Translations under genes and position numbers: made by a program | Source: Candidatus Rokuibacteriota bacterium | GTDB lineage: Bacteria; Methylomirabilota; Methylomirabilia; Rokubacteriales; CSP1-6 | Assembly: GCA_023248995.1 (NCBI GenBank) | Contig: JAHFDN010000016.1 | Location: forward strand, 1-62,912 | Direction: 5' to 3' | Length of the DNA: 62,912 nt | Shown: positions 6,852 to 17,099 of the stretch, piece by piece | Layout of the letters: each line of letters begins with the position of its first letter | Position numbering within the stretch: the stretch's first letter is position 1 | The notes under the pieces: generated by a model | Told to the model about the DNA's origin: nothing | Database searches by the model: none | The model's input: the letters and a program-made list of their open reading frames with translations, nothing else

Positions 6852-9800
6852 GCTTCCTCGAGGTCTTCGTCCGGCGTCCGGTCTTCACCACGATGCTCAT
6901 CACCGCGCTCGTGGTGCTGGGGGTGGCCTCCTTCATCCAGCTGGGCGTGGACATCTTCCCCAAGGTGGACCTCCCCACCATCACCATCACGACGCGGCTG
7001 CCCGGCGCCAGCCCCGAGGAGATCGAGAGCCAGATCACGAAGCCCATCGAGGAGGCCGTCAACACGATCAGCGGCCTCGACGAGCTCCGTTCCAGCACCA
7101 TCGAGGGACAATCTCAAATCTTCGCGACCTTCGTGCTGGAGCGCAACGTCCAGGAGGCGGCCAACGACGTGCGGGAGAAGGTCGCCGCGGTAGTCTCCCG
7201 CTTTCCGGCAGGCACCGAATCGCCGATCATCGAGAAGGCCGACCCGGATTCGGCCCCGATCATGGCCCTGGTGGTCTCGGGCCAGCGCTCGGCCCGCGAG
7301 GTCACCGAGATCGCGGACAAACGCATCAAGCGCCAGCTCGAGACCGTGCAGGACTTAGGCGCCATCACGCTGGTGGGCGACCGGAAACGCGAGATCCAGG
7401 TGCTTGCGGACCCGAACAAGCTGACCGCCTTCGGCCTCTCCATCCAGCAGATCAAGGACGCCCTCCTCCGTCAGAACGTCGAGATCCCGGGTGGGCGCGT
7501 CACCGAAGGCGGCCGCGAGGAAGGGCTCCGGACCCTCGGCCGCCTCGAGTCCCCCGCGGCCTTCAACGACCTGATCGTGGCGGACTTCAAGGGGGCGCCG
7601 GTCCACGTCCACGACATCGCCACCGTGCTGGACGGCGAAGAGGAGCCCAGGACGCTCTCGCGCCTGAACGGCCAGAACGCCGTCAGCCTCCTCATCCGCA
7701 AGCAGTCGGGCACCAACACCGTCGAAGTCGTGGACGCCGTGAAGAAAAAGCTCATCGAGGTCCAGAAAGGATTACCACCGGACATCAAGTTCGAGATCGT
7801 CCGAGACCTTTCCCGCTTCATCAAGCGATCATTCCACGAGGTCCAGGATCACGTGCTCCTGGGCGGCCTCCTCGCCAGCCTCATCGTCGCCATCTTCATC
7901 GGCAACCTGCTCTGGTGGGAATCCGCGGCCATCGCCGCCATCGTGGCCGCGGTGGGGACAGCCTTCGCCGCGGGCGACCCCGAGGTCCTGCTCCGGGTCA
8001 CCGGCGCGGCGATCGTCGTCACGATGATCTTCTTCCTGGCCATCAACAGACTCCGCCCCGCGTTCGTCGCCGCCCTGGCCATCCCCTGCTCCATCATCGC
8101 CACGTTCACGGCCATGCGCATCGCGGGATTCACGCTGAACAACCTGACGATGCTGGGGCTTTCCCTCTCCACGGGCATCGTGATTGACGACGCCATCATC
8201 GTCCTGGAAAACATTTTCCGCCACCACGAGGAGGAGGGCCGCCCGCCGTTCGAGGCCGCGATCACGGGCACCCGCGAGATCGCGCTCGCAGTCATGGCCA
8301 CCACACTCTCTCTCGTCGTGATCTTCCTCCCGGTGGCCTTCATGGGCGGGCTCGTCGGAAAATTCTGGAACTCCTTCGGGCTGACGGCGACGTACGCCAT
8401 CATGGTTTCCCTGGTGATGGCGTTCACGCTGACCCCGATGCTGACCGCCCGGATTCTGTCCGCCCGCACCGGGGAGCATGCCCCCCACGCGTCGAAGGAG
8501 TCCCGGTTCTACCGGATGATCGAGCATTCATACGAGGCCCTCCTCGCGCCGTGCCTCCGTCACCGTCTCCTCGTGCTGGGAATGACCGCGTTCATCCTGG
8601 TGGGCGGCGTGTATCTCCTGAGCCGCTCCAAGCTGGAGTTCGTGGTGGACGACGACATGAGCGAGTTCGAGGTGCTCGCCGAGGCCCCTCCCGGCTCGTC
8701 GCTCGAGCGAAGCACCGAGATCGCCCGAGCGCTGGAAGGGGAGATCCGCAAGGTTCCCGAGGTGCAGACCCTGTTTGCCACCATCGGCGTCCGCGGCCAG
8801 TACCAGTCGAACGTCACGGACATTTCCGTCTACGTGGGCCTCAAGCACCTCTCCCAGCGCCAACGGTCCCAGGAGGAGATCAAACAGGACGTCCGGCAAC
8901 GGCTCACCGCCTTCCCCGGTCTCCGCATCAGCGCCCAGCAGATCGGTCTGGTCGGCGGCGGTGGTTTCCGTCAGACCCCCTTCAACCTAGTCCTCCGCGG
9001 GCCAGACCTTCAGCAACTCGAGGGGTACGCCACCGCAGTGATCAGGAACCTCTCGACCAAATCCGGCTTCGTAGACCTGGATACCGCTCAGACCCAGCGC
9101 CAGCCAGAACTCCAAGTGGTCATCGACCGAAAGAAGGCTTCCGACCTCGGCGTGAAGGTCGAAAGCATCGCCTCCGCCCTCCGGACCATGGTCGGCGGAG
9201 AGAAGGCGGGATTCTACCGCGAGGCGGGCGAGCAGTATGACGTCCGCGTTCGCCTGAAGGAAGATTACCGGAAGGACGCCTCGGTCATTTCCGAGCTCAT
9301 GGTTCCGGGAGGGGACAGCCAGCTCGTCAAACTCTCCAACGTGACCACGCTCGCGGCCGGGATGAGCCCGGGCCAGATCGAGCGCTACGCCCAGGAGCGG
9401 TCCATCACCGTCATTTCGAACCTCTACCAGAAGCCCCTCGCCGACGCCCTCAAGGAAGCGTCCGCGGCGGTAGGAAGGCTTAAGATGCCGCGGGAGTACG
9501 GCACCGTCACCATCGGGCGAGGAAAGCTACTCGGCGAGACCATCCAGAATTTTCTGATTGCCTTCGTCCTCTCGCTGGCCTTCATCTATATCGTGCTGGC
9601 CGCCCAGTTCGAGTCCTTCGTCCATCCCATCACGATCATGGTCTCCATGTTCCTGTCCATCCCATTCGGTCTGCTCACGCTCCTGCTCGTCGGCAAGACC
9701 CTCAACATCTACTCGATCATGGGCCTGTTCCTCCTGATGGGAGTCGTGAAGAAAAACGCGATCCTGCAGGTCGACTACACCAACGTGTTGAGGGGGCGCG

Positions 9801-10141
9801 GGTTGCCGCGCTTCGAGGCTCAGATGCAGGCCGATCGGGCCCGGCTGCGGCCCATCCTGATGACCACGCTCGCGATCATCGCGGGGATGCTCCCGGTGGC
9901 CCTCGGGCGGGGGGACGGGTCGGCGTCGCGCGCATCGCTCGCCACCGTGGTAGTCGGCGGCCAGGCACTCTGCCTCCTCGTCACCCTCCTGGTCACGCCA
10001 GTGATCTACTCCATGTTCGACGACCTCCGGGGGCTCCGCGCCTTCTCCCAGGTCCGGTTCCCCCGGTGGAAGGAAGCGCTCGCCGCCCGCTGGCAGTGGG
10101 TGAACAGCCGCGCCGCCAACAACCGTCGCCCCACCAGATAG
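6848..10141 (+). CDS. RND efflux pump, AcrB/HAE-1 type, with an extra hydrophobic insertion
   Basis: 1097 aa from the ATG overlapping the adaptor stop. The N-terminus FLEVFVRRPVFTTML and the TM4 motif GIVIDDAIIVLENIFRH (Asp-Asp proton relay) identify a proton-driven RND exporter. About 50 residues (roughly 350-402), rich in Ala/Ile/Val, are inserted after the TM2 segment LLASLIVAIFIGN and before RPAFVAALAIPCSIIATF; AcrB has only a short linker here. The insertion could add up to two membrane spans or a re-entrant hairpin. The rest of the protein, including both porter-domain repeats, is complete. The substrate is unknown. Confidence 0.93.
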   Translation: MSFLEVFVRRPVFTTMLITALVVLGVASFIQLGVDIFPKVDLPTITITTRLPGASPEEIESQITKPIEEAVNTISGLDELRSSTIEGQSQIFATFVLERNVQEAANDVREKVAAVVSRFPAGTESPIIEKADPDSAPIMALVVSGQRSAREVTEIADKRIKRQLETVQDLGAITLVGDRKREIQVLADPNKLTAFGLSIQQIKDALLRQNVEIPGGRVTEGGREEGLRTLGRLESPAAFNDLIVADFKGAPVHVHDIATVLDGEEEPRTLSRLNGQNAVSLLIRKQSGTNTVEVVDAVKKKLIEVQKGLPPDIKFEIVRDLSRFIKRSFHEVQDHVLLGGLLASLIVAIFIGNLLWWESAAIAAIVAAVGTAFAAGDPEVLLRVTGAAIVVTMIFFLAINRLRPAFVAALAIPCSIIATFTAMRIAGFTLNNLTMLGLSLSTGIVIDDAIIVLENIFRHHEEEGRPPFEAAITGTREIALAVMATTLSLVVIFLPVAFMGGLVGKFWNSFGLTATYAIMVSLVMAFTLTPMLTARILSARTGEHAPHASKESRFYRMIEHSYEALLAPCLRHRLLVLGMTAFILVGGVYLLSRSKLEFVVDDDMSEFEVLAEAPPGSSLERSTEIARALEGEIRKVPEVQTLFATIGVRGQYQSNVTDISVYVGLKHLSQRQRSQEEIKQDVRQRLTAFPGLRISAQQIGLVGGGGFRQTPFNLVLRGPDLQQLEGYATAVIRNLSTKSGFVDLDTAQTQRQPELQVVIDRKKASDLGVKVESIASALRTMVGGEKAGFYREAGEQYDVRVRLKEDYRKDASVISELMVPGGDSQLVKLSNVTTLAAGMSPGQIERYAQERSITVISNLYQKPLADALKEASAAVGRLKMPREYGTVTIGRGKLLGETIQNFLIAFVLSLAFIYIVLAAQFESFVHPITIMVSMFLSIPFGLLTLLLVGKTLNIYSIMGLFLLMGVVKKNAILQVDYTNVLRGRGLPRFEAQMQADRARLRPILMTTLAIIAGMLPVALGRGDGSASRASLATVVVGGQALCLLVTLLVTPVIYSMFDDLRGLRAFSQVRFPRWKEALAARWQWVNSRAANNRRPTR

Positions 10142-10150
10142 CCCCGAGCT

Positions 10151-10226
10151 TGTTCGAGCGCCGGCTTTGCCGGCGCAAACTGTTCGCGGGGGAGGCATCG
10201 GAGGGGGTCGTCGAGACCCCCTCCGA
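10151..10226. repeat. dispersed two-hairpin intergenic repeat, copy 1
   Basis: Hairpin A: an 8-bp perfect stem GCGCCGGC/GCCGGCGC with a TTT loop (10158-10176). Hairpin B: a 12-bp perfect stem beginning TCGGAGGGGGTC (10198-10226, loop GTCGA). The linker CAAACTGTTC plus a G-rich run and GAGG is shared with the other copies at 29697, 47946 and 57556. This copy fills the convergent gap between the RND pump and the PPOX gene and may act as a two-way terminator. Confidence 0.75.
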
Positions 10227-10228
10227 CT

Positions 10229-10633
10229 TTAAAACCCCCAGGAAAAGACGTGACTCGGGGTGACCTCGACGACCACGGACTCCTTTTCGTCGAGGGCGGC
10301 TTCGGTCGGATACTGAGGATACTTCGCGTAGAGAAGCTTGCGCACCTGCCTGAAGCGGGGTCCCCGGTCGATGAGCTTGGCGATTCCCTGAACCATGACC
10401 CCCTTCAGCGTCGCCCAGTGGTCCGAGTAGAGGTCAACGGTGAGCGCGACGCGGGGGGTCGCCCTGAGGTTCAACACCTTCTTGGCGTCGCTCGCTGAGG
10501 CGAAGTAGATCCGACCGCCCTTGAGGACGTGGCAGACGGGCACACTGTGCGGCCATCCGTCGGCACCAACGGTAGCCACCCGGCAGACGCGCTCCCACTG
10601 GATGAACTGCGCCTCGGCCTTTTTCAAGCGCAC
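10229..10633 (-). CDS. pyridoxamine 5'-phosphate oxidase-like (PPOX) flavin/F420-type protein
   Basis: 134 aa from a GTG at 10633 with GGGAGGAAA upstream; a longer frame to 10729 would overlap the ppiD-like gene. It is a split beta-barrel PPOX domain: RVCRVATVGADGWPHSVPV, then GRIYFASASDAKKVLNLRA and PRVALTVDLYSDHWATLKGV. These resemble the general stress/F420-dependent branch (Rv1155-like). It binds FMN, F420 or haem in known relatives; the cofactor here cannot be told. It lies 17 bases downstream of ppiD on the same strand. Confidence 0.8.
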   Translation of the reverse strand: MRLKKAEAQFIQWERVCRVATVGADGWPHSVPVCHVLKGGRIYFASASDAKKVLNLRATPRVALTVDLYSDHWATLKGVMVQGIAKLIDRGPRFRQVRKLLYAKYPQYPTEAALDEKESVVVEVTPSHVFSWGF

Positions 10634-10650
10634 CGTCGTTTCCTCCCGAG

Positions 10651-12546
10651 CTAAGGAGCGGCCGGCGAAAGACTGGACGAGACCTGGATCTTCGCGGCCG
10701 CCCGGAGGCTCAGCACCCAGCCTTCCCACGCCTGGTTTCGCTTCGCCTCCAGCGCCTGCTGGCGGAGCTCCTCCCGCTCCTTTTCGAGCCCGGCCGAATC
10801 CGGCGGCCGACGCTCCAGCGTCCTGACCACGAAGACCCCCTGCGGGGTCGTGACCGGCTCGGCAACCTTACCTGGGGCCAGCAGGAGCGCCGCGCGCATC
10901 ACGTCGCCGGGAACGCGGCGATCCGCCGCCGGCTCGGAGCGCGAAAAGAACCCGGTGTCGCCTGAGGCGAGCCCCTGCCTCTTGGCAGCGGCCAGCAGGT
11001 CCTCCCCCTTTTCGACCGCTTGAACCAGCGTCCGCGCGCGGGCCCAGGCCAGGGCATCGGCCTTCTGCCGCTTCACCGCGTCGGTGACCTTCGTCTTGAC
11101 CTCGGCCAACGCCGGGACGGCGGCGGGAAGGGTCTCGACGACTTTGACAAGCACGTAGCCCGTCGGGATCTTGATCGGGCCTGCGACCCCTCCCATCGTC
11201 AAGGAAAAGACGGCCTCCTCCACGGACTGGACAGGGCCGGTTCCCTCGAGGGACTCCCCGCGCGCCACGAGCGCTGTCTTGGGCTCCAGGCCGCGCCGCC
11301 GGACCTCGGCGGGAAAATCCTTGGCGTCCTGGAGCGCGCTCCTGATCTCTTCGACCTTGGCCAGGGCGGCGCGGTCGCTCCGTTCGCCCTCCAGCTTTTC
11401 CTTGATTTGGCCCGCCACCTCTTTGAGCGGACGCCTGCCGGCCTCCTGGATACCGAGCGCCTTGAGCGCGTGATAGCCGAAGGGAGTGCGCACGGGCTCC
11501 CGGGAGATCTCGCCCTTCCTGAGCGCGAAAGCCGCCTGCTCGAAGGCCGGAACCAGCTCCCCGGGGGCAACGTATCCGAGATCGCCCCCGGCCCCGGCCG
11601 TGGCGGGATCCTCAGAGAGCGCCTTGGCGAGCTTGGCGAAATCCTCTCCGGCACGCGCCCGCTTGATGGCGCCCTCCACCTTGGCCCTGGCCTTATCCTC
11701 CGCTTCGCTCCCGCCCACCGGCGGCACCCGAGCCAGGATGTGCGCCACCCTCACGCGTCGCGGCCGCTCAAACTCGGATGCGTGCTCCTTGTAGTACGCT
11801 TGCACCTCCGCGTCCGTCACCGGGGTCGCGAAAGCCTTGGCGCTCACGACAGCGTACTGGACGCGCCGCCGCTCCGCTTGCTGGAACTGGAGGGAGTTTT
11901 GCTTCAGGAAGGCCTCGAGCTCGGCGTCGGTGGCGCTGACCTGCGCCATGAAGGGCTGAACCTCGACCTCCGCCCAGGCGGCGCGGACCTTCTCCCGCCG
12001 GAACTCGTAGGCCTGCCTGAGTTCCGCTTCGGACACTTTGACTCCCTCCTTGAGGGTCGCCTCCATCCTCTTCCGAAGGAGCTCCCGCCGCTGGTCCGCC
12101 TCGAAGGTGGCCGGGGTAATCTTCGCCCGGTTCAACAGGATCACGTAGCGTTCCCGGGAGAACCGGCCGTTTTCCTGAAAGATCCGGATCCCCTCGATCT
12201 GGGCGCGCAGCTCGTCGTCCCCCACGCGGATCCCCTCGGTGTTCGCGCGCTGGAGGATGAGGGTCTCGCGCACCAGGTCGTTCACGACCCGCTGGGAGAT
12301 GGCGAGGCGCTCCGCCAGCTCCGGGGTGAAACGCTCCTTGTAGAGCTGCCGGTAAAAATCCACGTAGGAGCGATAGAGCCGCTGGTAACGCTCCAGGGGG
12401 ATCTCTTCGCCGTTCACCGTGGCCACCCCGCCGGGAGCGCTCCCGGTGATGCTCCCCTTCCCCCAGACGAGGAAGGTCGTGCCAACGAAGGCAACGATGA
12501 CGATAATCAGGAGAATTTTCGTGTTGCGACGCAATGCCTGGATCAT
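10651..12546 (-). CDS. ppiD: membrane-anchored PpiD/SurA-like peptidyl-prolyl isomerase
   Basis: 631 aa, the size of PpiD (about 620). One N-terminal TM segment (residues 9-28) anchors it, with the bulk in the periplasm. A SurA_N-type chaperone region (about 40-260) starts with ATVNGEEIPLERYQRLYRS. A parvulin domain (about 262-365) follows, with VRVAHILARVP, FAKLAKALSEDPA and GGDLGYVAPGELVPAFEQA. A second, degenerate parvulin-like part lies towards the C-terminus. It assists folding of exported proteins at the translocon exit. Catalytic activity of the parvulin domain is not certain, since E. coli PpiD is inactive. Confidence 0.88.
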   Translation of the reverse strand: MIQALRRNTKILLIIVIVAFVGTTFLVWGKGSITGSAPGGVATVNGEEIPLERYQRLYRSYVDFYRQLYKERFTPELAERLAISQRVVNDLVRETLILQRANTEGIRVGDDELRAQIEGIRIFQENGRFSRERYVILLNRAKITPATFEADQRRELLRKRMEATLKEGVKVSEAELRQAYEFRREKVRAAWAEVEVQPFMAQVSATDAELEAFLKQNSLQFQQAERRRVQYAVVSAKAFATPVTDAEVQAYYKEHASEFERPRRVRVAHILARVPPVGGSEAEDKARAKVEGAIKRARAGEDFAKLAKALSEDPATAGAGGDLGYVAPGELVPAFEQAAFALRKGEISREPVRTPFGYHALKALGIQEAGRRPLKEVAGQIKEKLEGERSDRAALAKVEEIRSALQDAKDFPAEVRRRGLEPKTALVARGESLEGTGPVQSVEEAVFSLTMGGVAGPIKIPTGYVLVKVVETLPAAVPALAEVKTKVTDAVKRQKADALAWARARTLVQAVEKGEDLLAAAKRQGLASGDTGFFSRSEPAADRRVPGDVMRAALLLAPGKVAEPVTTPQGVFVVRTLERRPPDSAGLEKEREELRQQALEAKRNQAWEGWVLSLRAAAKIQVSSSLSPAAP

Positions 12547-12588
12547 CCGAACCTTCCTGAACTCCTCAAGACTGCCGCCTGACCGTCC

Positions 12589-13398
12589 TCACTCGCGGGG
12601 GTTTTCCTCCTCGGGCACCACCCGGCGGGCCACGGTAATGAACCCGGTATGGGCCACCATCCGATGGAACGGGCGGACGGAGGACGCCTCGATGTTCCAC
12701 GGGCGGAAGAGGGTCTCGAAGGTCTCCACCAAGCCGTAGGCCGGGTGCCGGCGGAGCGCCTCGCTGAGCTGGTGGGACTGGATGATGGTGGGCACATAGG
12801 ACAGGAAGATGCCCCCGGACCTGAGGGTCTTCGCCACACGTTCAACCAACTGCCAGGGTTCGGGGAGGTCCAGGATCACGCGATCAACGGGCGCCTCGTC
12901 GGCGATCCCCTCCTCCACCGGGCAAAACCGGACGACGAGGTTCGTGACCTCTCCCAGGCGCGCCCGGATGTTGGCCAGAGCCCGTCGGGCGAACTCCTCG
13001 CGCTGCTCATAGGTGATGACCTTCCCCTCGGGCCCGACCGCCCGGAGCAGCGCCAGGGTGAGGGCGCCCGATCCGGTCCCCGCCTCCAGCACCCGGCAGC
13101 CCGGATAGACGTCCGCCCAGAAGACAATCATCGCCAGGTCCTTCGGATAGATCACCTGGGCCCCCCGCGGCATGTCGAGGACATACTCGGCCAGCGTGGG
13201 GCGGAGGGCGAGGTATCGCATGCCGAGCGACGAGCGCAGCCAGCGGCCGTCAGGATGACCGATGATGGCGTCGTGGGGGATCCAGCCGCGATCGGAGTGG
13301 AAGGTCTCGCCCTTTCTCAGAAGGAGAAGGTGCCGATTTCCCCGCTGGTCGATGAGGAGAACCTGCTCGCCGTCCTGGAAGGCTTCAAGCACGCTCAT
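12589..13398 (-). CDS. trmI: tRNA (adenine-N1)-methyltransferase, TrmI family
   Basis: 269 aa class I SAM methyltransferase. Motif I is VLEAGTGSGALT (residues 103-114). The N-terminal barrel ends with RPTLAEYVLDMPRGAQVIYPKD, typical of TrmI, and the catalytic-region motif is VDRVILDLPEPW. It methylates A58 (and in some species A57) in the T-loop of tRNA. The C-terminus is slightly longer than the core family. It lies 42 bases upstream of the ppiD-like gene on the same strand. Confidence 0.9.
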   Translation of the reverse strand: MSVLEAFQDGEQVLLIDQRGNRHLLLLRKGETFHSDRGWIPHDAIIGHPDGRWLRSSLGMRYLALRPTLAEYVLDMPRGAQVIYPKDLAMIVFWADVYPGCRVLEAGTGSGALTLALLRAVGPEGKVITYEQREEFARRALANIRARLGEVTNLVVRFCPVEEGIADEAPVDRVILDLPEPWQLVERVAKTLRSGGIFLSYVPTIIQSHQLSEALRRHPAYGLVETFETLFRPWNIEASSVRPFHRMVAHTGFITVARRVVPEEENPRE

Positions 13399-13453
13399 CG
13401 CACGACCCGACGAGAGTTATAACACATGGCGACCGGCGGGGGGAAGTCGTGGG

Positions 13454-14662
13454 TCAGGCGCGCCGGGGCTCGGGCAGGAAGAGCGCCGCGACGAAGCCCA
13501 GGAGCGGCAGCAGCGCCGAGATCCAGAGGGCGCTCATCAGCCCCAGGTGATCGGCCACCCAGCCGAGCGCGGTGACCCCCAGGCCCCCCGCGCCGATGGC
13601 GAAGCCCACGATGAGCCCCGAGGCCATGCCCGGATTGCGAGGCATGTAGGCCTGGCCGAGCACGACCGAGACCGTGAAGGTGGACACCAGGACGAACCCC
13701 AGCGCGCCGAGGATGACGAAGCTCATCGCGCCCCGGACGGCAAGGAACGCGATGGCGAGCGGGGTCGCGAGCAGGAACACGCTGACGACGTAGCGGCGAA
13801 CCCCCACGCGGTCGGCCACGGGCCCGGCGACGAGCGTCCCCGCGGCGCCGGCGCCCAGAAACACGAAGAGCAGCGTCCCGATCAGGCGCGGGTCGCCGTG
13901 CAGGACGTCGAGATAGTAGAAGGGCACGAACGTCGCGAACCCGAGCTGGGTCCACGAGCGGAGCGCGACCACGAGGAGCAGCAGGCTCATGCCTCCGACC
14001 ATGGTTCTGGGCGCGGACGCGACGCCCGCCTGTGCGCGGGAAGCGGGCGGTGCTGACAGTCCGGGGAGCGCCGCCATGAGCACCGCCGCCACGACAATGC
14101 CCGGGAGCAGAAGCCCCACGCTTCCGGGGAGGCCAAAGCCCGTCACGAGCGCTGTGATCAGCGGCGGGCCGATTGAGATTCCGATGTTGCCCCCCGTGGA
14201 GAAAATGGACAACCCCGTCGCCTTGCGATCGCCCGCCACGCGCGTCGCCGTCCGATAGCCTTCGGGATGGTAGGCGGCGATACCGAAGCCCGAGATGACC
14301 ACCAGCGCCAGCACGAGGCCGTAGGACGGCGCGAGCCCTGTCAAGCCGATCCCGAGGGACGAGAGGAACACCGAGATCGGCAGGAGCCACCGGCGTGCCG
14401 TCCGGTCGGCCAGGTAGCCGAAGAGAGGCTGGATGAGAGAGGAGGTGACGTTGGCCATGAGCACGATGGTCCCCGCGGCCGCGTAGGACAGACCGAGAGC
14501 TGTTCTGAGGAACGGCAGGATCGCGGGGAGCGACCCCTGGTTGGTGTCAACGACCAGGTGCCCCACGGCCAGGAGCCCGAGCAGGCGCATGTCGGGCCTG
14601 ACGCGCTCCGCCGGCGCCGCGGCCATCGGGGCGGGCAGAGGGGCCGCGCGGTCGGGCGTCAT
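13454..14662 (-). CDS. MFS transporter, fosmidomycin-resistance (Fsr)-like
   Basis: 402 aa from the ATG at 14662, giving a cytoplasmic lead of about 25 residues. Twelve hydrophobic spans are visible. The early segment VDTNQGSLPAILPFLRTALG and the loop AYHPEGYRTATRVAG resemble Fsr-type major-facilitator exporters; the inter-TM2/3 signature appears as GYLADRTARRWLL. It follows the next MFS gene by 16 bases on the same strand, so two MFS genes are in tandem. The substrate is unknown. Confidence 0.85.
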   Translation of the reverse strand: MTPDRAAPLPAPMAAAPAERVRPDMRLLGLLAVGHLVVDTNQGSLPAILPFLRTALGLSYAAAGTIVLMANVTSSLIQPLFGYLADRTARRWLLPISVFLSSLGIGLTGLAPSYGLVLALVVISGFGIAAYHPEGYRTATRVAGDRKATGLSIFSTGGNIGISIGPPLITALVTGFGLPGSVGLLLPGIVVAAVLMAALPGLSAPPASRAQAGVASAPRTMVGGMSLLLLVVALRSWTQLGFATFVPFYYLDVLHGDPRLIGTLLFVFLGAGAAGTLVAGPVADRVGVRRYVVSVFLLATPLAIAFLAVRGAMSFVILGALGFVLVSTFTVSVVLGQAYMPRNPGMASGLIVGFAIGAGGLGVTALGWVADHLGLMSALWISALLPLLGFVAALFLPEPRRA

Positions 14663-14678
14663 AGGCCCATATCCTACA

Positions 14679-15848
14679 CTAAACCTCGCGTCCTCGGACC
14701 GGATGATGTACCTGCCAGATCCCCGCAATGCCCGCCAGCAGGACCAACACCACGAACCCGAACGCCCAGAGGTAACTCCCGGTCAGATCGAAGAGCGCGC
14801 CCCCCGCCCAAGCCCCGATCGCCTCGCCCGGACCGGCGGCCAGAACAATCCAGCCGTAGATGGCGCCGAAGTTCTTCCCCGCGAAAACGTCGGCCGCCCG
14901 CGACGCCGTGACGATGCCGCTCGACCCTTGGGCCAGGCCGTAGAAGAGCACGTAGCCCGCCAGCCACCCCGGCCAGCCGGTCCACGCTAGGAGCCCGAGG
15001 TTCGCGATCCCCACCACGGCGCTCGCATAGGTCAGGGTGAGCGTCTCGGCCCGCCCGAGACGATCGGAAAGCCATCCGGTCAGGAGTCGACCGGCAAGGC
15101 TCACCAGGCTCACGGCGGCGAAGGCGGCCGCGGTCGCACGCGGCGAAACCCCCACTCCGACGGCAAAGGCCACCATGTGGACGTTCATCAGGGGAAACCC
15201 CATCGCCGAGAAGAACCGGACGGCCACGAGCCACCAGAAGGCCGGCGCCCGCGTCGCGCGCGCGAGCGTCCACGCCTCCTGGGGCCACGGGCCGGCGGCG
15301 GCCTTGTCCCGGCAAGCGCGCCGGGCCGCCGCCGCGGGCAGACGCTGAAAGGCGTTGGCCGGAATCACGAGGACGACGAGGAGCGCCGCCCACACGAGGA
15401 GCGATGACCGCCAGCCATACCGGCTCACGAGCCACTGGGCGAGGGGGATGAAGAGAAAGGCGCCGAGGCCGGTGCCCAGGTCGGCCACCGCGATCGCCCG
15501 CCCCGAAGCGCCCGGGTACCAGAGTGCCGCCACGACCATGTTAGGCTGGCTCCCGAGGGCCGCGAGGCCGAGTCCGCCGATCAGCCCATAGGTCACGAAG
15601 AGGGCGGAAAGGCTCCCCGCCTGGCTCGCGAGGATAAACCCCGCCGCCGCCAGCAACGCCCCAGCGTGGAACAGCCGTCGCGGGCCCAGCCGGTCCAGGG
15701 CGTGGCCGATCAAAGGCCCGCCGAAGCCGCCCAGGAGCAGGACCGCCGACTGGATCCCCGCGACCTCCCCCCGCGAGGCGCCGAACTCTTCGATGAACGG
15801 CAGGTACAGGAGGGCGAAGGCGATGACGATGCCGTTCTGGATCGCCAT
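14679..15848 (-). CDS. MFS transporter, oxalate/formate antiporter-like (OFA/MCT group)
   Basis: 389 aa from the first ATG, but TM1 homology clearly starts earlier: the in-frame upstream codons read PWSLAIAALT directly before the ATG and continue the membrane span back to the stop codon of the acyl-CoA dehydrogenase gene, which is in the same frame. No ATG, GTG or TTG exists in that stretch; CTG at 15911 is the only plausible earlier start. The segment FIEEFGASRGEVAGIQSAVLL and the loop HALDRLGPRRLFHAGA fit the OFA/monocarboxylate group. Proximity to glutaryl-CoA dehydrogenase hints at an organic-acid substrate. Confidence 0.82.
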   Translation of the reverse strand: MAIQNGIVIAFALLYLPFIEEFGASRGEVAGIQSAVLLLGGFGGPLIGHALDRLGPRRLFHAGALLAAAGFILASQAGSLSALFVTYGLIGGLGLAALGSQPNMVVAALWYPGASGRAIAVADLGTGLGAFLFIPLAQWLVSRYGWRSSLLVWAALLVVLVIPANAFQRLPAAAARRACRDKAAAGPWPQEAWTLARATRAPAFWWLVAVRFFSAMGFPLMNVHMVAFAVGVGVSPRATAAAFAAVSLVSLAGRLLTGWLSDRLGRAETLTLTYASAVVGIANLGLLAWTGWPGWLAGYVLFYGLAQGSSGIVTASRAADVFAGKNFGAIYGWIVLAAGPGEAIGAWAGGALFDLTGSYLWAFGFVVLVLLAGIAGIWQVHHPVRGREV

Positions 15849-15914
15849 CGTGAGCGCGGCAATGGCGAGGCTCCAGGGGCCGCGCGTGGAAGCGTCCGGG
15901 AGGTCGTTCAGTGG

Positions 15915-17090
<1,176 letters not shown>

Positions 17091-17099
17091 GCCGAGCCC

